Numbered from the stretch's first letter, positions 1 to 7,230 are shown. The stretch: 10,851 nucleotides of DNA from Sulfurimonas sp. (GCA_015663215.1 DQSP01000224.1:1-10851), one strand, 5' to 3'. Numbers and translations are program-made. Notes: a model not told the origin generated them from the letters alone.

Positions 1-438
1 AACAAGTTTGAAAAAGTAAATGCTACACTTAGTCAGTCAATTATCAACCAACATATCAAAGGTGACATTACCGTTGCCCACTCTCTTGTAAACAAACACA
101 CAAAAGTAGAAAATATTGTTATCGACTATAATGGTCGTGACCCTGAGCGTTTTTACCATAAAGCACAACTGCTTCTGCGTGAAGAGGGTTATATAAACTT
201 TACTGCTTATAAAACAAAAACAGAAGGTCATCTTCATGTCTACATTCATAAAGGGCATACAACTCTAGCTGAAGCTATTCAACTAGGTAAGATGATAAGT
301 ATGAAACTAGCAGCTAAGCAACCAAAGCAGTGGCGAATGTTTCCAAATGCAGATATGCCTGATGAGTACAATATACTCACACTTCCTTATGAAGTATATG
401 CTAAAGAACGTGGAGCTTCTTGGTCAAAGCACATGTGA
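1..438 (+). CDS. DUF1882-like conserved protein, 3' part
   Basis: The reading frame is open from base 1 to TGA at 436-438 and gives 145 residues; the start lies upstream of the window. The protein is soluble-looking, with no membrane segment. It contains the stretches [15 protein letters not shown] and [19 protein letters not shown] and ends [11 protein letters not shown] link it to the DUF1882 family (small Campylobacterota proteins such as HP0184 and Cj0403) from recalled resemblance in the YNI-T-LPY region and from position: in Campylobacter a DUF1882 gene sits next to a SPOR-domain gene and aroE, as here. If about 35 residues are missing, the total of about 180 fits that family. The biochemical function is unknown. 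The coding call is firm; the family call is moderate. Confidence 0.7.
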   Translation, partial: NKFEKVNATLSQSIINQHIKGDITVAHSLVNKHTKVENIVIDYNGRDPERFYHKAQLLLREEGYINFTAYKTKTEGHLHVYIHKGHTTLAEAIQLGKMISMKLAAKQPKQWRMFPNADMPDEYNILTLPYEVYAKERGASWSKHM

Positions 439-482
439 GAAAGCGAAAAAGAAACGACAATTTCTTGTCGTTTCTCGCTTTC
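439..482 (+). terminator. Strong stem-loop right after the DUF1882-like stop codon
   Basis: The inner stem GAAACGACAA (451-460) pairs perfectly with TTGTCGTTTC (465-474) around a TTTC loop. The outer stem GAAAGCG (439-445) pairs with CGCTTTC (476-482), separated from the inner stem by an unequal bulge (AAAAA against T). That makes 17 base pairs in total, starting at the base after the TGA. No T-tract follows on either strand, so it is not a textbook intrinsic terminator. It could mark or protect the 3' end of the upstream transcript. The stem-loop is seen directly; the terminator role is inferred. Confidence 0.45.
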
Positions 483-543
483 GAATCAAGAGTTGATGTA
501 TGAACACAGTGAATACCAACTCGCAAAGGACGATATCAGACAA

Positions 544-591
544 ATATCACAACTAAAAAGGTATAATATTTATGCTTTTTAGTTATGATAT
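544..591. repeat. 48-bp interrupted palindrome around a TATAAT box
   Basis: The left arm 544-560 (ATATCACAACTAAAAAG) and right arm 575-591 (CTTTTTAGTTATGATAT) are reverse complements at 16 of 17 positions; the only mismatch is 550/585. The 14-base centre holds TATAAT at 562-567. A further direct copy of ATATCA lies at 533-538, 11 bp from the copy at 544. If the TATAAT is the active -10 box, the left arm is not transcribed and the element would act as DNA, for example as an operator. If it is transcribed from upstream, it would form a long hairpin ending 12 bases before the ribosome binding site of the SPOR gene. Confidence 0.7.
562..567 (+). promoter_or_regulatory. Putative sigma70 -10 box for the SPOR-trpE-aroE group
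   Basis: TATAAT is a perfect -10 hexamer. The predicted start, near 573-575, would give a leader of about 40 bases before the ATG at 616. The -35 region (GACAAA at 539-544 for a 17-base spacer) is poor, which is common in Campylobacterota promoters. The box lies in the centre of a large palindrome, so control by a bound regulator is possible. Confidence 0.5.
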
Positions 592-615
592 ACCAACAAA
601 AAAGAGGAAAGAAAT

Positions 616-1254
616 ATGAATGATAAAAATGAACTCAACGATATAATTTTAAATAAAGACACAAGCAATAATTCTAATAAAAAAATAGTATTAGTAGTTG
701 CAACATTAGGTGTTATACTTATCATTGTTGTTATGCTAATGAATTCTCTCAGTTCTAATGGAACAGATAATCTTCCTCAAGCAGTTCTTCCAGAGGAACC
801 ACAAGGACAGATACTTCAAACTCAAGAAGAACCTCTTTTTGAAGAAGTAGTTGTAGAAGAGGAGACTAGTTCAGATGAAGATCTTGCACTTATTGCTCAA
901 AAACTCAAAGAAGAGAGTTTAACTGAAGCATCTGTAGAAGTTATCCAAGCACAAACACCTGTTGTGCAAAAAGAAACAGCTGTAAAGAAATCAGTAGTGG
1001 CTAAAACTGTTACACCGGTAAGTAAAGCATCTGCTATCTCTTACTATATTCAAGTTGGTTCATTTTCAAAGTACAAACCAAATAAAAAGTTTTTAGATTC
1101 AATTACAAAACTTGGTTATAGTTATAAGTTTCATAAAGTTGCGAACCTTAACAAAGTACTTGTTGGTCCATTTAAAAATTCAAATGAGGCTAAAAATGCT
1201 AGACGTACTCTTCGTTCAAAAGTAGAACCTGGTTCTTTTTTAGTTAAACTTTAG
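616..1254 (+). CDS. SPOR-domain inner-membrane protein
   Basis: This 212-residue protein has the layout of bitopic SPOR proteins. A short polar cytoplasmic N-terminus is followed by one transmembrane helix at about residues 24-43 and an acidic, Pro/Glu/Val-rich linker at about 50-135. A C-terminal SPOR domain spans about 141-212, with YYIQVGSF at 143-150 and the second half KVLVGPFKNSNEAKNARRTL from residue 180. SPOR domains bind glycan strands lacking stem peptides and usually send proteins to the division septum, so a periplasmic role at the septum is likely. The protein is not recognisably FtsN or DamX, so no symbol is given. The start is supported by AGAGGA at 603-608. trpE follows after 20 bases, and co-transcription is likely. 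Confidence 0.9.
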   Translation: MNDKNELNDIILNKDTSNNSNKKIVLVVATLGVILIIVVMLMNSLSSNGTDNLPQAVLPEEPQGQILQTQEEPLFEEVVVEEETSSDEDLALIAQKLKEESLTEASVEVIQAQTPVVQKETAVKKSVVAKTVTPVSKASAISYYIQVGSFSKYKPNKKFLDSITKLGYSYKFHKVANLNKVLVGPFKNSNEAKNARRTLRSKVEPGSFLVKL

Positions 1255-1274
1255 TACATAAAGCAAGAAATACA

Positions 1275-2684
1275 TTGATATATTCTAAACAATTTACGCT
1301 TGACCAATTAGCTCCTATCGCTGTTTACTCTAAACTCAAAGAGATGTTTAAAGGTGAGATTACTTACCTTTTTGAGTCTGCTGGTGGTAGTGAAGGCAAC
1401 TACTCTTTTATCTGCATAGGTGCTCGTGAGCGTCTTCAGTACATCAACGATAAAACAATCCATACTGATACTCATGGGAGACAACACACAAAAGAAGAAA
1501 ACCCTTTTACTTTTTTAAAAGAGTACTATAAAACAAAAGACACTAGTATCTATAAAGAAGCTACGAAAAGACTTAAAGTCGGTTATGTCGATGGTTTTAT
1601 AGGTTACATAAGCTACGATATGGTAAAAGTTTTTGAGCCTAAACTCGGTTCAAGTATGGACAATTTAAAAGATGAGTTACATACACCTGACTTAGACCTA
1701 ATTTTGCCTAAAATGATTTTGGTTTATTCTCATAAAAATCATCAAATCACATTAGTCTCAACACTTAAAGAGTATGAAAAAAAATTCATAGCTATACATG
1801 ATGACCTCAAAGGAACATACACTTATAAACATCGTGTATATAATGTCGGAAACGACAAGGGATCTTTTGCTCATTCAAAGAGTAAGTTTTTTGATATGAT
1901 AGACAAGTCAAAAGAGATGATAAAAAGTGGTGATGTCTTTCAGATACTCATGACAAATCGTTTTACGAGAAACATTAAAGTAGACCCTTTTAGTTTTTAT
2001 AGAATTTTACGAGCAAAAAATCCCTCTCCTTATATGTTTTTGATGGAATATGAAGACTTTAGTATAGTAGGTTCTTCTCCTGAAGTGATGGTGCGTTTAG
2101 AAGAGAATGAACTGCTTCTTCGCCCTATTGCAGGAACTCGTAAACGCGGTGTCACAAAACAAGAAGATTTAGAACTTGAGAAAGAGTTACTTTCAGACCC
2201 TAAAGAGTTATCTGAACACTTAATGCTTATAGACCTCGGTCGAAATGATGTGAGCCGTGTTGCAAAAACTGGCACTGTAAAAGTAGAAGATATGATGCAT
2301 ATAGAGCGTTTTTCTCATGTAATGCATATAGTCTCAGATGTCACAGCAGAGCTTGCGGATGATAAAGATATGTTTGATTTATTTATGGCTACATTTACAG
2401 CGGGAACGATGACAGGTGCTCCAAAAATTCGTGCTATGGAACTCATTGCTGAGTATGAAGGACTTAAACGCGGGTTTTACAGTGGAAGCATAGGTTACTT
2501 TGGATTTGATGGGAATATGGACTCTGCTATTACTATACGAACTGCTATGGTTAAAGAAGACAAAGTAGTCCTTCAAGCTGGTGCCGGAATAGTCGCAGAT
2601 AGTGTAAAAGAGACTGAATACGAAGAGGTTGAAAACAAACTTGGCGCTCTTATTCACTCTTTACATGATTTAGATAAAAAGTAA
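1275..2684 (+). CDS. trpE: Anthranilate synthase component I
   Basis: The 469-residue chorismate-using enzyme forms anthranilate from chorismate with an amide-derived amino group; the glutamine amidotransferase partner TrpG is not in this window. The N-terminal domain carries LFES (32-35), the region that binds feedback tryptophan in TrpE. The catalytic domain from about 200 has PIAGTRKRG (284-292), the LIDLGRND block (318-325), TGAPKIRAMELI (380-391) and GAGIVADS (436-443). The Ala in PIAGT favours TrpE over PabB, where a lysine (PIKGT) is typical. The start is TTG; the next in-frame ATG would cut into the N-terminal domain ahead of LFES. Only a weak purine stretch lies upstream, so translation may depend partly on the SPOR gene 20 bases before. 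aroE follows after 11 bases. Confidence 0.92.
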   Translation: MIYSKQFTLDQLAPIAVYSKLKEMFKGEITYLFESAGGSEGNYSFICIGARERLQYINDKTIHTDTHGRQHTKEENPFTFLKEYYKTKDTSIYKEATKRLKVGYVDGFIGYISYDMVKVFEPKLGSSMDNLKDELHTPDLDLILPKMILVYSHKNHQITLVSTLKEYEKKFIAIHDDLKGTYTYKHRVYNVGNDKGSFAHSKSKFFDMIDKSKEMIKSGDVFQILMTNRFTRNIKVDPFSFYRILRAKNPSPYMFLMEYEDFSIVGSSPEVMVRLEENELLLRPIAGTRKRGVTKQEDLELEKELLSDPKELSEHLMLIDLGRNDVSRVAKTGTVKVEDMMHIERFSHVMHIVSDVTAELADDKDMFDLFMATFTAGTMTGAPKIRAMELIAEYEGLKRGFYSGSIGYFGFDGNMDSAITIRTAMVKEDKVVLQAGAGIVADSVKETEYEEVENKLGALIHSLHDLDKK

Positions 2685-2695
2685 CATACCTGTTC

Positions 2696-3487
2696 ATGAA
2701 ACTTTTTTCTATCTTTGGTAACCCTGTTTCACACTCTCGCTCTCCCCTTATGCACAATAGTGTTTTTAAAAATTTAAACTATCCTGCTTGTTATACACGA
2801 ACACACCTTGAAGATGGAGCTAAACTCAAAGAGACTTTTTTCTCTCTTGGTTTATCAGGTGCAAATGTAACCGTACCCCATAAAGAGGCTGCGTTTAATG
2901 CTTGTGATGAAGTTCGTGGTTTTGCAAAAACTGTTGGAGTTGTCAACACACTTATAAATGAAAATGGAAAACTCATCGGTTACAATACTGATGCAGATGG
3001 TTTTATGTATGCCATCGAAGAGTTTGGCAACATCAAAAAAATTCTTATTCTTGGTGCTGGTGGAACGGCTAAAGCACTTGCTGCGAGATTTAAGCAAGAA
3101 AGCATAGAAGTCAGTGTCATAAACAGAAGTGAAGGTCGTCTTTCATTTTTTGATAACTTGGGTTGCCAAACATATACTTGGGACACATTTGAACTTTCAA
3201 ACTATGACTTAGTAGTAAACACTACAAGTGCTGGACTTAAAGATGAAGAACTTCCTGCTCCAAAAAATATGATTTTAGATATCTTAGCGAGCAGTAAATA
3301 TGTTGCTGATGCTATATATGGAAAGCTGACACCTTTTTTACAACTTGCTAAAGAAAAAAATATGCACTACAAAGATGGAGCAGATATGCTTCTAGGTCAA
3401 GGTGTTTTAGCTAATGAATTTTTTGTCAAAAAAGCACTCAAAAAAAATGACATCAAGTTTGAAATGGCAAAGAGTTTTCTTCTATAA
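2696..3487 (+). CDS. aroE: Shikimate dehydrogenase
   Basis: The 263-residue cytosolic enzyme reduces 3-dehydroshikimate to shikimate with NADPH in the chorismate pathway. The N-terminal substrate domain has SHSRSPLMHN (12-21), NVTVPHKEA with the catalytic lysine at 63, and GYNTDADG with the substrate-binding aspartate at 99. The nucleotide domain has the glycine loop ILGAGGTAKALA (118-129) and NRSEGR (143-148), in the position where NADP-using enzymes bind the 2'-phosphate. Near the C-terminus, DGADMLLGQGVLANEFF takes the place of the usual GxxMLxxQ element. Length is normal for AroE. No clear Shine-Dalgarno lies before the ATG; the gene sits 11 bases after trpE, which fits translational coupling and a shared role in aromatic amino acid synthesis. 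Confidence 0.95.
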   Translation: MKLFSIFGNPVSHSRSPLMHNSVFKNLNYPACYTRTHLEDGAKLKETFFSLGLSGANVTVPHKEAAFNACDEVRGFAKTVGVVNTLINENGKLIGYNTDADGFMYAIEEFGNIKKILILGAGGTAKALAARFKQESIEVSVINRSEGRLSFFDNLGCQTYTWDTFELSNYDLVVNTTSAGLKDEELPAPKNMILDILASSKYVADAIYGKLTPFLQLAKEKNMHYKDGADMLLGQGVLANEFFVKKALKKNDIKFEMAKSFLL

Positions 3488-3489
3488 AC

Positions 3490-4350
3490 TTATCTTGAGA
3501 AACTAAACCCTACAGAAAGCTTTGTTACTTTACGGTTATAATCAACTAAAGACTCCATATATCCACTAAAAAACTTCACATATAGATTATTATGTATGAG
3601 TGGATGAGAGTAAGTGAGTTCAATAGCCCCTTTACTTGTAGATATATTTCCCCTTGTTTTAAAAGTAAACATATTATCATCTAAAAAGTAAGTAAACTTA
3701 ACACTTGTGTATCCCATGTAATCCATGATGTCAGGGTTATCATCAAGACTCGCTATAGGTACCCATGCTGATATATCTGTTACGAGCGTATCATGTTGTA
3801 ACCTCAAAGTAGACTTTACATAGTTTATACTTCGTGAAAGGTTTCCTAAGTTTTGATTGTTAGCAAAAACGACTTCACTTGTATCAGGTTGCCCATTTGA
3901 TTTATGAGCAAGTGTGAACTTTAATGAACGCAGACCAAAGATAGAAGTTGTATCTTCTATTGGAAATACTACAAAACCCTCAGGATTATAAGTTGTTTCT
4001 CTAAAAGGTGCCGATTCGATATATATCTGCCAAAATGCTTGATGTGTATATGAAACATAATACTTCTCTCTTAAGCCAAGAAGATTATGTCCCACTTGAA
4101 GCATAAGACTCACTTGTAGCTCAGCTTCTATGTTCTTGTACTCTAAAGTTGGTACATTTGTAGTATAAGGTGTCTCAGCATAACCATAAGGAAGAAGATA
4201 ATTTGTTTTGTATGGCTTCAAACCAAAGTCATGGTCTAACCATTTTTGCATACTTGATTTAGTTTTAAGATTTTTTACATCGTCAATATCTACACTTTGT
4301 TCACTCAGTAGAAGTAGTGGAATAAATAAAAGAAAATGTATATACTTCAT
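3490..4350 (-). CDS. pldA: Outer-membrane phospholipase A (OMPLA)
   Basis: This 286-residue protein has an N-terminal hydrophobic signal (about 1-18) and the hallmarks of the OMPLA beta-barrel, a calcium-dependent dimeric enzyme that removes acyl chains from phospholipids in the outer leaflet. Conserved blocks are FWQIYIESAPFRETTYNPE (106-124), LAHKSNG with probable catalytic His149 and Ser151, LSRSIN with probable Asn176, and the C-terminal GYMESLVDYN (263-272). In E. coli the His-to-Asn distance is 14 residues; here it is 27, because of an Asn-rich insertion (about 155-171). All three catalytic residues appear present, so activity is likely. The ATG lies one base after the recR stop, with AAAGG shortly upstream inside recR, so the gene is probably the last cistron of an mltA-recR-pldA operon. 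Confidence 0.9.
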   Translation of the reverse strand: MKYIHFLLFIPLLLLSEQSVDIDDVKNLKTKSSMQKWLDHDFGLKPYKTNYLLPYGYAETPYTTNVPTLEYKNIEAELQVSLMLQVGHNLLGLREKYYVSYTHQAFWQIYIESAPFRETTYNPEGFVVFPIEDTTSIFGLRSLKFTLAHKSNGQPDTSEVVFANNQNLGNLSRSINYVKSTLRLQHDTLVTDISAWVPIASLDDNPDIMDYMGYTSVKFTYFLDDNMFTFKTRGNISTSKGAIELTYSHPLIHNNLYVKFFSGYMESLVDYNRKVTKLSVGFSFSR

Positions 4351-4351
4351 T

Positions 4352-4921
4352 CTACACCTTTACTCTATCTTCTAATGCTCGCGTAAGAGAAAGGAGATCG
4401 ATGTTTTCCAAACTCACTCCAGTAGGTACACCTTGAGCAATTTTAGAGAAGTTTACATTGTAAGCACTCAGCTTATCTTCTATGTAAAGAATCACTGCAT
4501 CATTAGCTATGGAAGGTGTTAGAGCAAACAGTATCTCATTGACACCCTCATCTACTAATGATTCAAGTTTTGAGACACTAAACTCATCTAAAGAGTCTAA
4601 AACAAAGTACTTGCCATCAAAGAGTCCATTTTCTTCTAAAAGTAAAATATCTTTAGCATTTTCTACTATACACAATAGTGTCATATCTCGTCCATCATCT
4701 GTACATATGTAACAGAGTTCATCTTCACTCATACCACCACAATCACTACATTTTTTTAAAGTACCTAAAGCATCTTCAATAGCATGAGAGATTCGCATCC
4801 CTACAAAAGTATCATTCATTATCATATGATAAGCGAGTCTTGTTGCGGATTTTTTACCAATTGTTGGGAGTTCTTGGAGGGAATCAACTAAACGGTTAAA
4901 TTTTTCTAGTGCATTATTCAT
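4352..4921 (-). CDS. recR: Recombination mediator RecR
   Basis: The 189-residue protein has the standard RecR order. A helix-hairpin-helix region is at about 15-33 (LQELPTIGKKSATRLAYHM), then a four-cysteine zinc site (Cys58, 61, 70, 73), then a Toprim domain from about residue 81 (LCIVENAKDILLLEENG). The conserved tail IAQGVPTG...LTRALEDR follows. RecR forms a ring clamp that, with RecO, loads RecA on gapped DNA coated with SSB. The length is slightly short but complete. The ATG overlaps the mltA stop in an ATGA (4918-4921), so translation is probably coupled to mltA. pldA begins one base after the recR stop. Confidence 0.95.
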   Translation of the reverse strand: MNNALEKFNRLVDSLQELPTIGKKSATRLAYHMIMNDTFVGMRISHAIEDALGTLKKCSDCGGMSEDELCYICTDDGRDMTLLCIVENAKDILLLEENGLFDGKYFVLDSLDEFSVSKLESLVDEGVNEILFALTPSIANDAVILYIEDKLSAYNVNFSKIAQGVPTGVSLENIDLLSLTRALEDRVKV

Positions 4922-6021
4922 TTAGTGTTCTCATTTTTGTCTTTTGGGAGAAGTATCCATAGTTTTAAATCTGACTTTAGTTTTCCAGCGATATTAAGAG
5001 CAACTTTACCAGACCCAACAAAAAGGTCAGCACGAACACTTCCCTTTATCGCGCCACCTGTATCTTGTGCAAAAACTACTTTATTTATCTTAGTATCTGC
5101 TATATTTGAGTGCAAGTATAGCATACTCCCTAGAGGTATATATTTTCTATCAACTGCTACTGAACGAAAAGGTGTAAGTTCTAAGCCCAAAGCACCAGTA
5201 GCACCTTGTGTCCTCTCTTTAAAATAGATAAGTGACTTATTATAATTTAAAACCTCTTCCACTCTTGAAGGATTCGTATCTAGCCAATGTCTGATACTTT
5301 GTAGAGATACATCTTCTAAAGCAAGTGCCCCTATTTTCACTAAGTATTTTCCTATTGCTCTATATTTGTGTCCATTTTGATTATCATAACCTACAAACAT
5401 TGTGCTATTGTCATCCAGTATTACCCTTCCTGAGCCTTGTATCTCTAAAAAGAACTTGTCTACTTGAGAATCACAATAGCAAATCACCTCTGCGTTTACA
5501 GTTTTCTTTTTACTCTCTTCTCTCGTATCATAAGGTACTAGTCTATTATCTACTACTTTACCTCTAAGTCTATAGTTTTTTAAAGATGGATATATTGAGC
5601 TCAAATCAACAACTATCAAATCTTTTGGTGTTTCGTACAAAGGGTACTTGTATTGAAGATCTTGTGTTAAAGAAGCTTTTAATTCAGGTTCATAGTATCC
5701 TGTTAAAAGTCCTTTTGAGTCGTCCTCTTTTGTTGTTATGATATAAGGTGTAAAAGAACTTTGAAGAAATGCTTTTGGAGTGCTTATATATTTTACTTCT
5801 TCGCATAACTTTTTATAAAGTTTTTGTGCTTTAGAACTGCGACAGTTATTTATAAAATTTTCTACAACTTCAAAATACTTCTCTTGTGTAAAATTTGGTA
5901 AAGCATCAAATGTACTTTTTTTAAGGTAGGTATTTGGAAGTGCTTCAAAAAGAACTTTTGGCTTAGGTGAACAGCCAAAAAACAGGAGTATAATTATTAA
6001 AAAACAGGTGCTAACTTTCAT
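4918..6021 (-). CDS. mltA: Membrane-bound lytic murein transglycosylase A, lipoprotein
   Basis: The 367-residue protein starts with a lipoprotein signal ending FFGC (Cys17); phenylalanine at -3 is slightly unusual. The MltA domain begins around [11 protein letters not shown] (104-114), with LVPYDTREE (161-169) and [11 protein letters not shown] (190-200). The C-terminal 3D-type domain has [11 protein letters not shown] (289-299) and [20 protein letters not shown] (318-337), where the essential aspartate is expected (Asp320 and Asp332 are conserved). MltA cuts the MurNAc-GlcNAc bond of peptidoglycan with formation of a 1,6-anhydro ring, in the periplasm. It is the first gene of the minus-strand group and overlaps recR by four bases. 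No Shine-Dalgarno is visible and a TATAAT lies just 7 bases before the ATG, so a leaderless or very short-leader mRNA is possible. Confidence 0.93.
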   Translation of the reverse strand: MKVSTCFLIIILLFFGCSPKPKVLFEALPNTYLKKSTFDALPNFTQEKYFEVVENFINNCRSSKAQKLYKKLCEEVKYISTPKAFLQSSFTPYIITTKEDDSKGLLTGYYEPELKASLTQDLQYKYPLYETPKDLIVVDLSSIYPSLKNYRLRGKVVDNRLVPYDTREESKKKTVNAEVICYCDSQVDKFFLEIQGSGRVILDDNSTMFVGYDNQNGHKYRAIGKYLVKIGALALEDVSLQSIRHWLDTNPSRVEEVLNYNKSLIYFKERTQGATGALGLELTPFRSVAVDRKYIPLGSMLYLHSNIADTKINKVVFAQDTGGAIKGSVRADLFVGSGKVALNIAGKLKSDLKLWILLPKDKNENTK

Positions 6022-6027
6022 GTCGGC

Positions 6028-6033
6028 ATTATA
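6028..6033 (-). promoter_or_regulatory. Putative -10 box for mltA-recR-pldA
   Basis: On the minus strand TATAAT occupies 6033-6028. A transcript starting 5-7 bases beyond it would begin at or within a base or two of the mltA ATG (6021). A second TATAAT at 6045-6040 would give a leader of roughly 12 bases. Neither leader has a Shine-Dalgarno. Which box is used cannot be told from sequence. Confidence 0.45.
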
Positions 6034-6060
6034 GCATTTATTATATTTAATATTTATGGG

Positions 6061-6066
6061 TATAAT
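6061..6066 (+). promoter_or_regulatory. Putative -10 box for dnaJ
   Basis: TATAAT is preceded by a T/A-rich stretch and ATGGG, in the style of Campylobacterota sigma70 promoters with weak -35 boxes. The predicted start, near 6072-6074, gives a leader of about 27 bases to the ATG at 6100. No CIRCE (HrcA) or HAIR (HspR) operator is visible in the 6022-6099 region, so a repressor of the classical heat-shock type is not evident. Confidence 0.5.
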
Positions 6067-6090
6067 TTCGAAAATATTATGAAAAATTAT

Positions 6091-6095
6091 AGGGA
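6091..6095 (+). promoter_or_regulatory. Ribosome binding site deciding the dnaJ start
   Basis: AGGGA stands 4 bases before ATG 6100 and is the only good Shine-Dalgarno nearby. It lies inside the longer frame that opens at ATG 6079, which has no such site and would begin only a few bases after the predicted transcription start. This favours 6100. Confidence 0.65.
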
Positions 6096-6099
6096 AAAA

Positions 6100-7227
6100 A
6101 TGGAAGATTTAAGTTATTACGAAATATTAGAAGTAACACAAACTGCAGATAAGACTACAATAAAAAAAGCATATAGAACAATGGCTAAAAAGTACCACCC
6201 AGATAAAAACCCTGGTGATAAAGCGGCTGAACACAAGTTTAAACTCTGTAACGAAGCATACCAGTGCTTAAGTGATGCAAAACAAAGAAGTATTTATGAC
6301 CGTTATGGTAAAGAAGGACTTCAAGGCATGGGTGGTGGTAGCCGTCGTTCATCTGGTGGTTTTGATGACTTAGGTTCTATGTTTGAAGATATGTTTAATG
6401 GTATGGGTGGAGGCGGCCGTCGTCGACAGAATCCTGCTGATATGGACAAGTACCCTCTTGATATGAATGTTGATATGCGCATTAGTTTTGAAGAAGCAGT
6501 CTTTGGCTGTGAGAAAGAGGTAAAGTACACATATAAAGAAGCTTGTTCGAAGTGTAAAGGTACAGGTGCTAAAAATGCCAAACTCTCTTCATGTAAACAG
6601 TGTAATGGTCAAGGTCAAGTTTATATGAAACAGGGTTTTATGACTTTTTCTCAAACTTGTCCAGCATGTCAAGGGACAGGAAGTGCCGCTACAGACCCTT
6701 GTAAAAGCTGTAAAGGTAAAGGGTTTGACGAAAGGACTGAGAGTGTAAATGTAAATATTCCAGCCGGAATTGATACAGGAAATAGACTTAGAGTTTCAGG
6801 ACAAGGAAACATAGGCAAAAAGGGAAATCGTGGTGACTTGTATGTTACTTTTGAAGTAGAACAAGATAAGCACTTTATCCGTGATGACAATGATGTCTAC
6901 ATCGAAATACCAGTTTTCTTTACTCAAGCTATTACGGGTGAAAGTATCACTATCCCATCACTTACAGGTGAGCTTGATTTACAACTCAAACTTGGAACTC
7001 GCGATAAGCAGCGTTTTACGTTTAGAGGTGAGGGAATAGCTGATGTTCATGGGCATGGAAAAGGAAATCTTATCGCGATTATCAACATCCAGTATCCTGA
7101 GAAATTAAACGATGAACAAATAGAACTTATCACTAAGCTTCAAGAATCATTTGGCATAGAATCAACTCCTCATGAAGGTGTACTCGACTCTGCCATTGAC
7201 AAAATGAAGGGTTGGTTTAAAAAGTAA
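6100..7227 (+). CDS. dnaJ: Molecular chaperone DnaJ
   Basis: This is a complete type I Hsp40 of 375 residues from ATG 6100. The J domain is at about 3-70 with HPD at 33-35, and stimulates ATP hydrolysis by DnaK. A Gly-rich G/F segment spans about 72-107. Four zinc-binding CxxCxGxG repeats begin at Cys149, 165, 187 and 201, and a substrate-binding C-terminal region follows. An in-frame ATG at 6079 would add seven residues (MKNYREK) but lacks a ribosome binding site; 6100 gives the usual DnaJ beginning with the J domain almost at once. The gene is divergent from mltA, and dnaK/grpE are not in this window. The aldolase-fold gene follows after three bases and is probably co-transcribed. Confidence 0.95.
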   Translation: MEDLSYYEILEVTQTADKTTIKKAYRTMAKKYHPDKNPGDKAAEHKFKLCNEAYQCLSDAKQRSIYDRYGKEGLQGMGGGSRRSSGGFDDLGSMFEDMFNGMGGGGRRRQNPADMDKYPLDMNVDMRISFEEAVFGCEKEVKYTYKEACSKCKGTGAKNAKLSSCKQCNGQGQVYMKQGFMTFSQTCPACQGTGSAATDPCKSCKGKGFDERTESVNVNIPAGIDTGNRLRVSGQGNIGKKGNRGDLYVTFEVEQDKHFIRDDNDVYIEIPVFFTQAITGESITIPSLTGELDLQLKLGTRDKQRFTFRGEGIADVHGHGKGNLIAIINIQYPEKLNDEQIELITKLQESFGIESTPHEGVLDSAIDKMKGWFKK

Positions 7228-7230
7228 CTT

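Noticed and set aside
37..258. Minus-strand open frame inside the DUF1882-like gene (and similar antisense frames in trpE, aroE, dnaJ, mltA and ftsA)
   Set aside because: They lie wholly within strongly supported genes, show no recognisable motifs and have unnatural composition; they are shadows of the real frames.
496..582. Small ORF of 28 codons (starts MYEHSEYQ, four Tyr) in the spacer before the SPOR gene, possibly a leader peptide for the aromatic genes
   Set aside because: AAGAG is only three bases from the ATG, the predicted promoter lies inside the ORF, there is no run of Trp codons, and the frame is simply the continuation of the upstream gene past its TGA.
544..591. TrpR-type operator because the palindrome holds AACTA...TAGTT before a trpE-containing group
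   Set aside because: The resemblance to the E. coli CTAGT half-sites is short, the spacing is wrong and trpE is not the first gene.
1275..2684. Aminodeoxychorismate synthase component I (pabB) as an alternative for the chorismate enzyme
   Set aside because: The motif reads PIAGT with Ala; PabB enzymes typically carry the active-site Lys in PIKGT. The LFES tryptophan-site motif also supports TrpE.
6022..6099. CIRCE or HAIR heat-shock operator before dnaJ
   Set aside because: No TTAGCACTC/GAGTGCTAA or CTTGAGT/ACTCAAG pair is present in the short divergent region.
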